A stretch of DNA of 64,000 bases from Ianthella basta (Eukaryota > Porifera > Demospongiae > Verongiida > Ianthellidae), in the NCBI GenBank assembly GCA_964019415.1, contig OZ025882.1:2768427-2832426 (forward strand). Direction: 5' to 3'. The position numbers and the translations under genes are program-made. The notes below the pieces were generated by a model. That model was not told the DNA's origin. It made no database searches and was given only the letters and a program-made list of their open reading frames with translations. Of the stretch, positions 43,722 through 55,690 are shown piece after piece. Numbering within the stretch: position 1 is the first letter of the stretch; every line of letters starts with the position of its first letter.

Positions 43722-45460
43722 TTCCTCTACTGTGATATGAATTACGGTGTGCTTCACGTGACGCGCGCAGGCTAAACATAATTTGGACTTCCGCATTCCA
43801 TGCAGCTGCTGTGCGTGGCAGCTGGGCAGTTGCCAGCTGCATGCTGGATGAGCTTCTCCGCACTACTGCATACTACCAGCACGCAATATGAAACAACATT
43901 ATGCCACATGAGGAGAATTCTTGTCAAGGCTAATGTTTTGCCCAAGGCATGGAATGCTGTGTTTTCATAGGAAGTTCCAAATACCTCTAATTGCACTAAT
44001 TGCATGCACTAAGTGAGGTGCATGTTGCATTACAGTGGTTTCACGATTTCTAGTTCTGATTGGCATTTGTGCATTGCACTTGATCACGTGAGTAAAGTAT
44101 TGGAGCAATAGGCTCACATGTAGATCGAAGCACGTTTAGAGTTTAAACAAGTAAATGGGTCAGTAGTCCACTACATGTTATTTCATAACTAAGTTATATA
44201 ATTCATGAGTTTACACTGTATGCCATGGCTGTCCTTGCTGGTGGTTCACATATAGAATCAGCTCACTGCACTTGTCCCATTGGGGCTAGCACTGTCAGCC
44301 AATCGGCTTAGCATGCTCTGCCAATGGGCTTAGAGTGCTGGAGTCTATCAGTGCCTCTTACAAGCACACCCATCAGATGGTATTCAGTACACCCACGCAG
44401 TCCCTTGTACTGGTTGCATGGAGTGAACATCACATTGTACTACTTGTAGCTAGGGCATACATTACAGGCAAACAGCGTTGCTAAGAGTAATGCAGGACAG
44501 CTTACAGGAACTGAAACAACTGAAAGCATGCAAAGTGCATTTTAGGCAATATAGCTAGCTACCCTCAGTGCATGTCTTGACTGAGTTAATTGTCTGGTTG
44601 ACGGGCACAATTAGATAGAAAGCCAATCATGAAGGGCATCATGGTTAATTCCCACAGGGTCAGTGTATGGGGCCTGGGCCACACCATGACACAGAAAGGC
44701 ATATATCTAGGGGACACTGGTGCACAGTTGCATTGGCTTGGTTGTATTAGTTTTGACATTGTCTAGAACACTTACAATACAGTTTACCTAGCTCTACCAC
44801 TTTAGTGACATAGGGTAACTGGCCCATGGAGTGGGGTAGAATCATTTCATAGATTAAGCTAGTGCTATGGTGTGCAGATAATGGACAGTACAAAACATTT
44901 TACAGTGCTACTTATGTTTCCTGGCAACTCTGCACTATTGCTATGTTACTAGCTGGCCAACCTCCTTTGAGCTTGACTGCATGTGCCTTTGCGGGCAGCA
45001 GGGTGGCTTGCCCTGTGGCTCCATGGGACACAGAATTAGCCCTGCAACTATGGCTGGGACATGATAGCGTTGCCCTGTAGTTGGGCATGATATAATACCC
45101 ATCACTGGTACATGGCTGGGGTGGCTTTTAGCAGCACACATATATAGCTACATATCAGCAGCACACATTGAGAGCAAATAGCCATTTGGTGTATACTCAC
45201 TATTATTAGCATAAATGCCCAGCTAAATGACCATCATCAGCACATGAGCAAATAGCCTTTCGGTGCATACTATTATAAACATCATGATCAAACACTTCAT
45301 TACATAACTAAGTATAAGAGGAAAATGTCTCTTGTATATACGTACAAATAGGTTATGATCATGTATTGTATAAATATGTTTAATACCATGCAGGTATAGT
45401 AATAAAATAAAACTACATACAGAGACACAGCCAATTCCACAGTGATGTCAGGTTGAATCA
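43722..45460. repeat. Left arm of a large inverted duplication plus 3' flank of the minus IgGFc-type gene
   Basis: 43640-44800 is an inverted copy of about 50820-52330 (GCATGCAACTTAGTGCATGC-type block, GTAAACAGC.., CCAATCGGCTTAGCATGCTC and its complement). 44800-45460 is the inverted form of 8717-9130. No coding region apart from the promoter/first exon. Confidence 0.6.
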
Positions 45461-45681
45461 CTATAAGTACACAGGCTCATATGCTGGGTTTGATTGCAAC
45501 TTTGGGTTGTCTGGCTCAACACTGGAGGAGTGCTTGCTATTCTCTCCAAGAGATGGACCCGCTTGAGTTATCTGTTTGCTGTAATACTTCCTGGTCATGA
45601 GGAATGTTGCAACAACTGATGAAGCACTGAAGAGCAATGACAGGAAAAGACAGCAAACAGCAGTGATTCCTGCTATGAGGC
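45461..45681 (-). CDS. IgGFc-type membrane and tail exon, minus copy
   Basis: 221 nt, intact frame: GLIAGITAVCCLFLSLLFSA, VVATFLMTRKYYSKQ, then tail ...KLQSNPAYEPVYL-stop. Confidence 0.7.
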
Positions 45682-45961
45682 CTACAGAAAAAGAAGAGAT
45701 ACCATGTGCACTTTAGTTTTTAGACTTTTAATGTTTGCGGTTTTGTGGATCAACATCCATCATCAAATTCCATTCATCTGTGAATATTTAGACATCAGTA
45801 CTTATGCAATATACAGAATCCAGCATTATAAATCAGCGCAAATTTTGAATCCATGTAATTAAAAACCCTAGATGTGAAAAGCATGCACATAATGGTACAT
45901 AATGCAGAGTCACTATAGACCATTCAATTCCATGTCACATTCCTATATCTGGTGGACACAC

Positions 45962-46021
45962 CTGGTGTGGTGGCACTGGATTGTGAAGGGCTGCTGGGGC
46001 ATGTACACCCTGTAGAGAGAT
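45962..46021 (-). CDS. IgGFc-type stalk exon, minus copy
   Basis: 60 nt, phase 1-1, DLSTGCTCPSSPSQSSATTP. Donor is GTGTGT, against GTGAGT in the other two copies. Confidence 0.65.
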
Positions 46022-46097
46022 CTAGAAATAAAACATGCAATATAATAAATGAAAGATTATACATGTAATGTGCAGCACAATGCAACACTGCATGCAC

Positions 46098-47411
46098 CTT
46101 GCAATTGAGTGAGCTGGAGTCCTCCAGGATGTCCATAGGATTTGGCTGGAGTGAATCCTTACATGATCACTCCCAGTGTTGCTGCCGTGTCATTGTGGTA
46201 GAGGGTGTGCACTCCTTCAGTGAGGTCAACCTGGGCTGCATACACTTGGGGATCTCCATCTTGTTCAATGACAGTGAAGGTAAGACTGTAGCTGTTCAGT
46301 GACCTGTTGTTGAGGATGACCTGATCCAATTGGTAAAATGGTGCTGGAATGAGTATGTTCATGTAGTGAGTAAAGTTGAAACTCCTATCACTAGTCTGGA
46401 TGTTGGGCAAGGAATACTGGTTGCAGTATTGAGTGATGGCTGGTACAATGATCATGGAGGGGTCTCCTAGATATTCCATTGTATCCCCATCTGTGGTATA
46501 GCCAGTAGCATACTGAAGCACTAGAATGTTGGCACTTCCCTGGATGTAGCAGTACTGGTCGCGTGGGACGTTAAACTCCACATACCTCCTTTCATTCAAT
46601 AAGGATAAATTATTGACAATATTCTCTGAGTCAATTGCAATACTTGAGGTGCAGTTAACCGACACTGCAATAAAGTTTTCCGAAGCCAGGACATGAAACA
46701 TGTCATAAGATTGTCTCCCCTTCAGTGGTGCTGTACCAAACTTCCTTCCCCAAGAGAAGACAGGAGGAATCTGTTCTACAAGGTGGTCACAGCCAGACAC
46801 AGATGAGAAGACAGTAATTCTAGTGCACTCATGTCCAGAAAGAGCGGCAAGTGGTCTGTTCGACACAACTGTCAGTCCAGTCAGGTCATTGGTGCTAGCT
46901 ATGAGAAGTGTTTCAGCCTACTGTAGAGCAATGTTGGTAGTGGCTCCAGCTGGGGTGAAGGTGGTGCCAATCGTGGTGTTTACTCTAGGAGTTATGGAGA
47001 GCAATGTGTCAGTGTATTGGGCAATCATGGCTACATAGGATTTGAATGACGCAAAATGAGAATATGATGCTGCAATGTATTTGTGTGTACTCTGCTCCTG
47101 TTCTGGCAGCTTGGGTAAAGACAGGAAGGAATCACTTGTACCAGGCCTTAAATTGCTGCCGTACACAGTTAGTTCTCCATCTGTAACTCTTCTGATGATA
47201 ATAGCCTTGCCCCTATTGGTTGTGCTCTTCAATTTGTATTCTGAAGAGTCAAATGCAAATGTTGCAGTCTCTCCATATTGTATTGTTCCATTTGCCCTGT
47301 AGCCTGTACCAGGAGCGGTGATAGTGAAGGAGACCGAGTGTCTCTCAGGTGTGGTCACATACACGTAGTAAGAAGTATGGATAGTGTTACCAAAAAAGCT
47401 GCATAACACTC
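46098..47411 (-). pseudogene. IgGFc-binding domain exon
   Basis: 1314 nt, 437 codons plus split bases. The acceptor AAATTTAAG|GAGTG is chosen because it gives phase 1 and avoids an upstream TAA; its pyrimidine tract is weak. Donor CAAG|GTGCAT. Contains the Pfam IgGFc_binding core from FGNTIHTSYYVYVTTPE to GGLQLTQLQ. Confidence 0.75.
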
Positions 47412-49290
47412 CTTAAATTTCCACTGGTGGCACCTGAGAGCAAATATGTACAACTAAAATTATGCACCTCTTGGTGATAGAAGAGTAATTAATATTATAA
47501 TATACAACTGCTGTAATCCAATGACATCTGATGATAGCATAAATATGATACTTGGTTATGGCTCAAAGAGCGCAGAGCAAACATATTATACGTAACTGGG
47601 TAAGAGTTGCTTTTGGCTTTGAGAAAGTATAATTCATAGAGATTAAGCCTTCAAGTAACATTGCTGCATGCTTACCATAAATTAAATTCTTGCCATTCCA
47701 GCTCCTACACCATCGTAAACGATATACTGCAATGTTTTGCCAGTGCTCATAATCTGACTATGAATCATGCAGTGTCTGTTTTACTGACCCTACATATCTC
47801 AGCCAGTGTCCTTGTTAGGGCAGTGTCCTACTAATAAAACATGTGCACCTATCACACGTAATGTTACAATGTCTGAAAGCCAGTACAACTGCACTGCACC
47901 ACATCCGCTCTAAATATCGTCGCTCCTTGTCAGCATATTTCATCCTTTGTAGCAAGCCCGGCGGAACAGCCCAGGCTGCCCAGTCCATGGCCTGCCCAGA
48001 TTTTTAGGTCTGCCCATGCTTTTCTATAGCTAAGGTACATACTGGCCTGTGCAAGTGGCCATCTGGGTACTAGTGTTCTGACTTGGCCTGACCACCTTTA
48101 AATTAAAGTGCTTCCTTCATGCCTGTGTAGCCATTACAGCTTGAGCTAGTTAGAGAAGACCATTGAATGTGACAAACATTAATTTCAAGTTTCAAACTAA
48201 CAGTGGTCTACGAGCAAAGGCGAATCATTGGACCACTTTCATGATCGAACTTGAATAACCGCTTTCAAATTGACCATGTGAGCAGTAGTTTGAGGCTACC
48301 ACTTCTTGTGATCTTGTGAAGTCTATTATTGCACCAACTGAATGAAAACAAGCAGTGTACTTGGCATTGAAAGAAATTATAGAATAACAAAACAAAGACA
48401 GAAGGACATAGACAACAACAAGCATTATTGGCTTCATTCCAATACTGTTGCATCATTTTTCAGCCGTAGTCCTTGCCAATAATATTTAGATTGAAGGCTT
48501 CCTGTCATCACTTGCACGGATATTTTCCCCTTGACAAAATTAATGTTAGAATAGTGTACTTTCAGAGCAGATATGTAGCACTATATGATTGTTGTGCAGA
48601 TGCTCAAGCCTACATAGCTGAAACCCTGAGGTAAGAAACTCTTGCTAGCTATATGCAGTGGAGAATATAGTTGACTCTCATTGGTGTCTGTTACATGGAT
48701 GCATGGATCTAGCTATAGTAAAAGAAGGGTTACCGTTCTGCTAATACATAGCTATTGTAAGTAATTACCTCATCTAGCAGATGTACACATGCGTATATAT
48801 GTACAGCAACTGATAACTATCAAACACATAATTAGAGGCATCTTAGTGCAGTAGAAACATAGCTAGTTCATGGCTTCATACAGCCTAGTTCAAACAAATG
48901 AAGACAACTTTAACTTCATGGCTTCCCAGCTACACGGCTTTCATGGAACTAGCCAACAGAGCCCACCATGTTAGAGCTGCTGTACCATGCAGTGCTGACT
49001 GAAGTGTTGTGATTGTATGCGGCTCACCTTCAGCTAGTAGTGAGGTGTGGCAGAGAATCAGGGCAGTGCTCAACAGAAGGAGGTGGTACATGTTTGCTTG
49101 GGAACTGCCCAGAGACAAAGCAGCTAGAATTGAAGAGAAAGCTGACTGTGGGGAGAGAGGGTATACTGGAAGTCATGCAATTCGAGATTCTACAGAAATT
49201 TCACTGTTGTGGTTGAAAACCTTCATTGTAGTTTATCCAGCTAACACTCTTTCTAACAGCACTAATCGTGCTACTTAGCTATTCATTTAG
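47412..49290. other. Upstream region of the minus IgGFc-type gene
   Basis: Apart from the possible signal exon, no supported gene. 47940-48060 carries a repeat (CCCAGGCTGCCCAG.CCATGG) whose inverted copy is at 53525-53600. One or more exons for the start of the IgGFc domain should lie here, but I cannot place them. Confidence 0.4.
48225..48437 (-). CDS. Possible signal-peptide exon of the minus IgGFc-type gene
   Basis: ATG at 48437 followed by MKPIMLVVVYVLLSLFCYSI, a convincing signal sequence, then about 45 residues to a stop. It lies about 0.8 kb upstream of the IgGFc exon on the same strand. Phase-1 donor-like GT sites occur inside (CAGTTG|GTGCAA, CATG|GTCAAT), but none is strong. No homologue elsewhere in the window. 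Assignment is inference. Confidence 0.35.
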   Translation of the reverse strand: MKPIMLVVVYVLLSLFCYSIISFNAKYTACFHSVGAIIDFTRSQEVVASNYCSHGQFESGYSSSIMKVVQ

Positions 49291-49302
49291 CTTTACACAT
49301 GT

Positions 49303-49975
<673 letters not shown>

Positions 49976-50475
49976 CTGTAAGGTTTCTCTTGAAGCCAAG
50001 CACTAGCTAAAATAATTATGTATAGTATTGTATGCAGTTTCAATAATATATAGTATAATACACCATAGAGATAAAGTCGTTGACGACATCATTATGAAAG
50101 TGATGTCAGGCAAGAAGGTTTTTTGCGCGGTGTAGAGCTTCATAGTCTCCATGGACACATTGAATCTGAGGTCAGAAGCCAAGAGCACTTCCCCACTAAA
50201 GTGATTCCAGCTGATCAGATTAGCGCATTTCGGTGAGGGTTCAGTCAACCGCAAATTTGAGTTCCTAGTTCGCAGGTGACGCCATTTTGCTTGCCGGACT
50301 CGGTTCGGCGATTAATGTACGTATAACCGTTACGGCAACACGGTAGCCAGTTCATCTAGAGTGGCATAACTGTGCTCAATGTTCTGCACAGTCTTTATCT
50401 AATTTATGGAAGGGGTACTATACTCAGCGCAATTGATAATGTAATGTAGCTCCTGGGTATGCAAAAACTGTACAA
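49976..50475. other. Unassigned sequence between two foldbacks
   Basis: An 83-codon minus-strand frame (50254-50003) starts MRLTEPSPKCANLIS. It has no recognised family, no second copy and no splice support, so it is not called a gene. Confidence 0.35.
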
Positions 50476-50808
50476 ACTAGTGCATAAAGTTCCTTTAGAT
50501 TTAAAAGGGATTTAGGAATGGCCAGCAGAAAAAGCAACAGTAACTCAACATCGTGATAATCCACATTTCCATGGAGTTCACCCTGCATTCCTAATTTCCT
50601 TGTACAGCTGCATGGACACAGGTTTGTAGCCGTAGCTAGTTAACTAGTCCCATGCTTGCATGTAGCTACAAGGAAATTAGGAATGCTGGATGAAATCCAT
50701 GGAAATGTGGCTTATCACGGTGTTGAGTTACTGTTGCTTGTTTCTATGCTTTTTCTGCTGGCCATTCCTAAATCCCTTTCAATCCTAAAAGAATCTTTAT
50801 ACACTAGT
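50476..50808. mobile_element. Foldback/MITE-like element, 333 bp
   Basis: Arms 50476-50604 and 50667-50808, ends ACTAGTGCATAAAG and (complement) ACTAGTGTATAAAG. AGGGATTTAGGAATGGCCAG and GTAACTCAACA occur in both. A 60-bp spacer. Clear target duplication not seen. Confidence 0.7.
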
Positions 50809-50819
50809 GTCACTAAGGC

Positions 50820-52330
50820 TTAGAGGTAGACTGTATCTCAAGTAATGTAAGTGTTCTAGACAATGTCACAACTAATACAACTAAACCAATGCAACTGTGC
50901 ATCAGTGTCCCCTAGGATCATTATATTGTATGAAATTTCGTACATGCATGTACAGTATAATGATCCTGTTATAATTATGTATTGTGTTTAGCTATAATGT
51001 ATAAACATTGGTACTAGTGAAATACCATATAATAGGTGTGAATCATGACTCTACTCTTTCGTGGTGTTTACTAAATCACGTCATCCTTTTACTAAAGTGT
51101 CAGCTGCACACACACCAGATGTTTGTGCATATAGCTACAGTTGACAAAGCCCTACATATATATCCATAGCATTCAAATTCACGATACTTTGATTATGCAA
51201 CAAAGAGTCACACAAGTGCCTTGTGCAGTCTTGTTAGCAGTTGTCACACACACACACACACAGCTGAACTCTGTTTTGTATGGTGTGGCTGAGGCCCCAT
51301 ATACTGACATTGTGGGATCCGGAATTAACCGTGATGCCCTTCATGAGTAAAATGATTCAGATTGGCTTTCTACCTAATTCTGCCCATCAGCCAGACAACT
51401 CAGTCAATTAAGACATGCACTGAGGGTAGCTAGCTATATTGCCCAAAATGCACTTTGCATGCTTTCAGTTGTTTCAGTTCATGTAAGCTGTCCTGCATTA
51501 CTCTTAGCAACGCTGTTTGCCTGTAATGTATGCCCTAGCTACAAGTAGTGCAATGTGATGTTCACTCCATGCAACCTGTACAAGAGACTAGTGTATGTGT
51601 ACTGAATACCATCTGATGGGATTGCTTGTAAGAGGTACTGATAGACTCCAGCACTCTAAGCCCACTGGCAGAGCATGCTAAACCGATTGGCTGACAGTGC
51701 TAGCCCCATTGGGACAAGTGCAGTGAGTTGATTGTATATGTGAACCACCAGCAAGGATATAGCCATGGCCAACAGTGTAAACTCATGAATACATATACAA
51801 CTTGGCTATGAAATAACATGTAGTGGGACTACTGACCCATTTACTTGTTTAAACTCTAAACGTGCTTCGATCTACATGTGATATCATACTTTACTCACAT
51901 GATCGAGTGTAATGCACAAATGCCAATCGGGACTAGAAATCATGAAACCACTGTAATGCAACATGTACTTCACTTAGTGCATGCAATTAGATGTATTTGG
52001 AACTTCCTATGAAAACACAGCATTCCATGGGCAAAATAATAGCCTTGACAAGAACTCTCCTCATGTAGCATATGAGGTTGTTTCATATTGCGTGCTGGCA
52101 GCAGTAGTGCGGAGAAGCTCGTCCAGCATGCAGCTGGCAACTGCCCAGTTGCACGCATAGCAGCTGGAATGCGGAAGTCCAAATGTGGCTATTATGTTTA
52201 GCCTGAGTGCGTCACGTGAAGTACACCGTAATTCATACAGGAGGTACGTAGCTATATGCAGAACACAGTAGGTACCAACAAAGGTAGATAATTTTATCAT
52301 CGCGATGTAGCTATACATAGCAGCTTGCCA
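50820..52330. repeat. Right arm of the large inverted duplication
   Basis: Matches the complement of 44800-43550. It also matches 9170-9860 in direct orientation. Ends in the promoter block with its first exon missing. No coding region remains. Confidence 0.6.
51990..52237 (+). pseudogene. Receptor promoter with first exon cleanly deleted
   Basis: The block is intact through TCACGTGA (52212-52219), AGTACACCGTAATTCATA, then jumps to AGGAGGTA, the exon 1 donor region, and intron 1 sequence. About 91 bp containing the whole 76-nt coding part are missing compared with gene B. Confidence 0.7.
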
Positions 52331-52984
52331 TCAAACGTTTAGCTACAGGGCGTCATGCACTCGACAGGTACCTTTTAAAGCGGGAACGGTCGTACGGAGC
52401 TAAGCTCAGGGCTTCGAAGGCGGGCTTTGCAGCTAGTAATACATGAATACATTCCAGGGCTTCAAACTAGTTTAAGTCTTGAGAGCATTAGTGTTATTGC
52501 TCCACCCGTGATAGGGTATAGCTACGCCACTACTTGGACAGCGCCAATCCCCTGACACTCCGCAAAAATGTACGTCGCACGAAACAGACAGGCAAAACTT
52601 CCAGCTAAACCCACGATAGGTTGATACTTGGACTAGCAGGGTTTACGTAAGAATCCGCAGGCAAAACGAGACGAGCGCCCTTCGTTCGGCGGCTGGACAC
52701 CGATTCTTTCTCTCCTATCTATTCCGGAGCGTCAAGAATTGGCAGGAAGTAGGAGGAGCTAAGAATTGCATCATCTTCGATTGCGCGCCAAATTCGAACG
52801 GTTGACCGGATCTGCTTATGGAAAGATACATTGAACTCATTGGTGATCGAACTGCATGCGCTACAATAGAAACTAACTTCTGTGCTTGAAAGAAGTTAGT
52901 ACGATTCAATACATATTGCCGGACAGCAGCAAAATATTCATACTTTGGTTGCTGATTTAAATTCGCAGACGACAGCTAGGCAGA
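52331..52984. other. GC-richer segment upstream of the PHD fragment
   Basis: After the intron 1 remnant (to about 52510) the composition changes (CGCACGAAACAGACAGGC, AACGAGACGAGCGCCC). No homologue elsewhere in the window. Probably the 5' part of the inserted sequence that carries the PHD motif. Confidence 0.35.
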
Positions 52985-53209
52985 GTGAAGGCAGATATAC
53001 ATGTGCAGATTGATACTGGAGAGGCAGCTGAAGAATTTTGCACCACCTGTGGAACCAATGAAGAGGGTACTTGGATTTGCTGTGACAGTTGTTCCAAATG
53101 GCATCATCTTTGTTGTGTAGGGCTATCTGACTCTAGCAATCTTGTCCAGTCCTTTTGGAAGTGCGCTGAATGTTGCTCCATGGTTGTATTACAAATCTTA
53201 TCCACTTAA
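52985..53209 (+). CDS. PHD-finger open frame, 74 codons
   Basis: FCTTCGTNEEGTWICCDSCS, then KWHHLCCVGL...FWKCAEC gives the C4-H-C3 spacing of a PHD finger (CxxC, CxxC, HxxC, CxxC with Trp before the last pair). Complete as a domain but isolated. The ATG is weakly placed and a stop follows soon after. Such fingers occur in host chromatin proteins and also in ORF1 of some LINEs and in transposases. Given the surroundings, a transposable-element fragment is more likely than a host gene. Confidence 0.5.
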   Translation: MKADIHVQIDTGEAAEEFCTTCGTNEEGTWICCDSCSKWHHLCCVGLSDSSNLVQSFWKCAECCSMVVLQILST

Positions 53210-54835
53210 ACGAAGTTTGAATGAAAGCATTGTAATTCTTAATGCTTGTCCCACTTTAGGAAATAATGTTCGGGAGTAGGGAAAATGGTGGCTGCGACTG
53301 AGGGTGGTGTTGCTAGATGATCTCGGCGAAACAGCTCGTTTTCTCGCCACCTCCAGAGGAACAGATGTTTTTTCAGTAAACATACCTGTTTATTTCTGCT
53401 GAAGTACACCCTTTCCTGACTTTTCTCACTGGTTTATTGTTAGCTGTCTGGGAAATAGCGTAATTACCCTATAAGGACTCAAGACAATTGTACCTAGATG
53501 GCCACATGTGTATCTTTGCTTTTTACAAAAGAATGGTCAGGCCTAAAATCTGGTCAGGCCATGGCCTGGGCAGCCTGGGTTGTTCTGTCACGCATGAACA
53601 CATAACACGGGTCGACGTAGATTTTATTCTTTTGGTATACGAAACTGAATGAGCACGAAGTATTAAGATTGGGCGTGTGGCCTCAAAGGATGCCTTAGGA
53701 ACAGCATGTTAGTATTTCTCGTTTCTGTCATGAATTGTTTACTGACCAACAGCCCTACAAGATTCATATGAACCTGTTGAGCAAGTTGTCCTCACCACCA
53801 TAGCCGAAGTGTGCCACATTCCTCCCGAGACCTTGTCTCTTCACCTACACACAGCACAACTCATCTATAAGCGAACATCACCTCATTGCACATCATCACT
53901 TCCTCTTTGTCCTTCAGTAATTTCTTATCCACCTATTTTGCGTACCATTTATTCAGTTGCATCTGTACTATAATTGTACAAGAGTATTTTAATAATGTAT
54001 CTTGCTATTAATGACATCCCTTAAAACTACATATATAATCATGTATACTCCTCAGTCATTGAGACATTGCACAGTAGTAATACTCTACAGATTCAAAGAA
54101 CAATACAATATTGAATAATGACATTATGTACTCATAGTCATTCAATTGCATTCAGAGGTGTAGGAAGGCAAGTGGAAGAAAGCCTCCATGTGTGGGTGGC
54201 TAAAGTTCATCCTAGGCATGACGTCAGCTAGCTTCCCACTATAGAAGAAATTTTCCAGGTTCCCCAAACCTTTCACTAGGTGAATATATAATTGTGTGCA
54301 CATATATGTATACCCATTTTTGTACTTAGATTTGAAAACAGCTAATATAATTAAAAGCTAATTAATGCATGCATGTTCTAACATGCATGCATGGGTGGCT
54401 GATGAGCATGCACAGTATGTATGGTATCCACATAGAATGGGTAGCTACGTATAGCTTCCCCATAGAAATAACTCTCCATACAGGTTCTGTAAACTCTTGC
54501 AAGAGATAAAATTAATATACTTTTGCATAAGTTGAAATAATACTTCAGCTAGCCTGCACACAGAAAATCTGATACCTCAGGTAAAATCTGTGCAAAGCAT
54601 TCCTCCGATGATTGTGGCATCCTTGCAAACATGAAGGAATTTGCTTTTACATTGCGCTTCGTAAGAAGCAGTCGAATTCATGTGTTTGGTGCTACATTTT
54701 ATCCTGCTTCATAGGCCTTCCTGTGTGTTGTCACATGTTTTCCATTTATTCTTTCAGTTTACTCCAACTTCACCCTATATGGATATTGCTAGGCTAATGT
54801 ATCAGTTGAGAAATAGGCTACCGAAAGGAGGAGCG
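53210..54835. other. Intergenic, no supported gene
   Basis: Contains the repeat CCATGGCCTGGGCAGCCTGG (53568-53587) shared inverted with 47960. The rest is AT-rich sequence with short open frames that have no second copy. The usual promoter block is not seen before the next first exon. Confidence 0.4.
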
Positions 54836-54911
54836 ATGGCAGTGTGTTGGTGGCTGGTTGGCTGTATTTTACTCCTCGCACGGAGATCGGAGGGAAATCT
54901 GGCACAAGGAG
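54836..54911 (+). CDS. Gene E: orphan or alternative signal-peptide exon
   Basis: MAVCWWLVGCILLLARRSEG, then NLAQG; 76 nt with donor GGAG|GTACCG. Intact. Its upstream sequence differs from the other promoters. The next A exon is at 62168, after another first exon (59680), so it may be an alternative first exon of gene F or a relic. Family intron 1 sequence is recognisable at 58195-59160. Confidence 0.65.
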
Positions 54912-54949
54912 GTACCGTAGATATACGAAAGTGTTTGCATCACGCAATA

Positions 54950-55690
54950 TATCGGACGTCACGCTCGTGACGTCTGTTTAGGAATGTGCCTGATAAGAAT
55001 GGCTACTCCTATCTTAATTAGCGCGCTTCGGCGAAACTAGCCAAACGGCGACGGCGAAGAGAACAGTTGAAAGCCATTGTAAAGACGGCGGCGCTGCCAA
55101 AGTCAGCCTAGAGTGCACGTAGGAGAAAGGCGTCATAGGCTGCTCTTGCCCCATATGTTCTTTCGGACGTCACGTTCGTGACGAGGAATGCGCCAGACAA
55201 AAAGGCGTCTCCTATCTTAATCAGACAGCACGGTAGTGCTGTCTATGTAGGGATGGCATTAGTTGTTTGTATGCTGTAATACAAGCGAAAAGTCGCGCTA
55301 ACCCTCAACAGGACCGAAAACCGACAAATGAAGCTTACTACAAGGAAGCGGGGACTGAGCAATGCACATGGCTAACATATCTCAGCGAAGTTGCGCCTAC
55401 ATGTAAAGAGCGTCCTCGAGCTTTCCCACGTTTCATCTTCTTATTCTTATCAGACAGCGCGGTAGTACTGTCTGTAGGGATGGCAGTGGTTGGTTGTATG
55501 CTGTAATACAAACGAAACTTCGCGCTACTCCTGAACACGACTGAAAACCGGCAAAAGAAGATTCCCATGAAGAAGCGGGAACTGAACAGTGCACATAACT
55601 AACCTTACTTTCCAGCGAAGATGCGCCTACACGTAGAGAGCGCGCTCGACATTTCCCACGTTTCGTCTTCTTATTCTTCTTACTCTTCTT
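54950..55690. repeat. Short tandem repeats with hairpin starts
   Basis: Two nested kinds. GGACGTCACGnTCGTGACG palindromes followed by AATG.GCC..A.AA at about 54955 and 55164. Then two tandem ~230-bp units (about 55222-55445 and 55451-55690), each beginning CAGACAGC.CGGTAGT.CTGTC and ending TTTCCCACGTTTC.TCTTCTT. A third unit lies at 59931-60165. Could be a SINE- or MITE-like family. Confidence 0.6.

Larger units (their letters stand above)
45461..47411 (-). pseudogene. IgGFc-binding-domain membrane protein, fullest copy, two in-frame stops
   Basis: Exons on the minus strand: 47411-46098, 46021-45962 and 45681-45461, all phase 1. The large exon reads YYVYVTTPERHSVSF ... SNRPLAALSGHEC ... CDHLVEQIPPVFSWG ... 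DMFHVLASENFIAVSVNC ... LGDPSMIIVPAITQY. This is the IgGFc-binding N-terminal domain known from FCGBP-like mucus and surface proteins. Then come the DLSTGCTC stalk, a membrane helix (GITAVCCLFLSLLFSASSVV) and a tail ending NPAYEPVYL. Two in-frame stops occur, TAG at 46920-46918 and TAA at 46161-46159, with no frameshift across 437 codons. The TAA replaces the Tyr of the family's VYGF-like motif and is shared with copy 1. Either a young pseudogene or a gene with unusual decoding; the first is more likely. Confidence 0.75.

Noticed and set aside
46153-46165. Alternative donor CAT|GTAAGG that would splice out the in-frame TAA of the IgGFc-type exon
   Set aside because: It would join the stalk exon in the wrong phase and destroy the membrane-helix frame.
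50003-50254. 83-codon minus-strand frame beginning MRLTEPSPK
   Set aside because: No homologue, no splice signals I trust and no recognisable motif.
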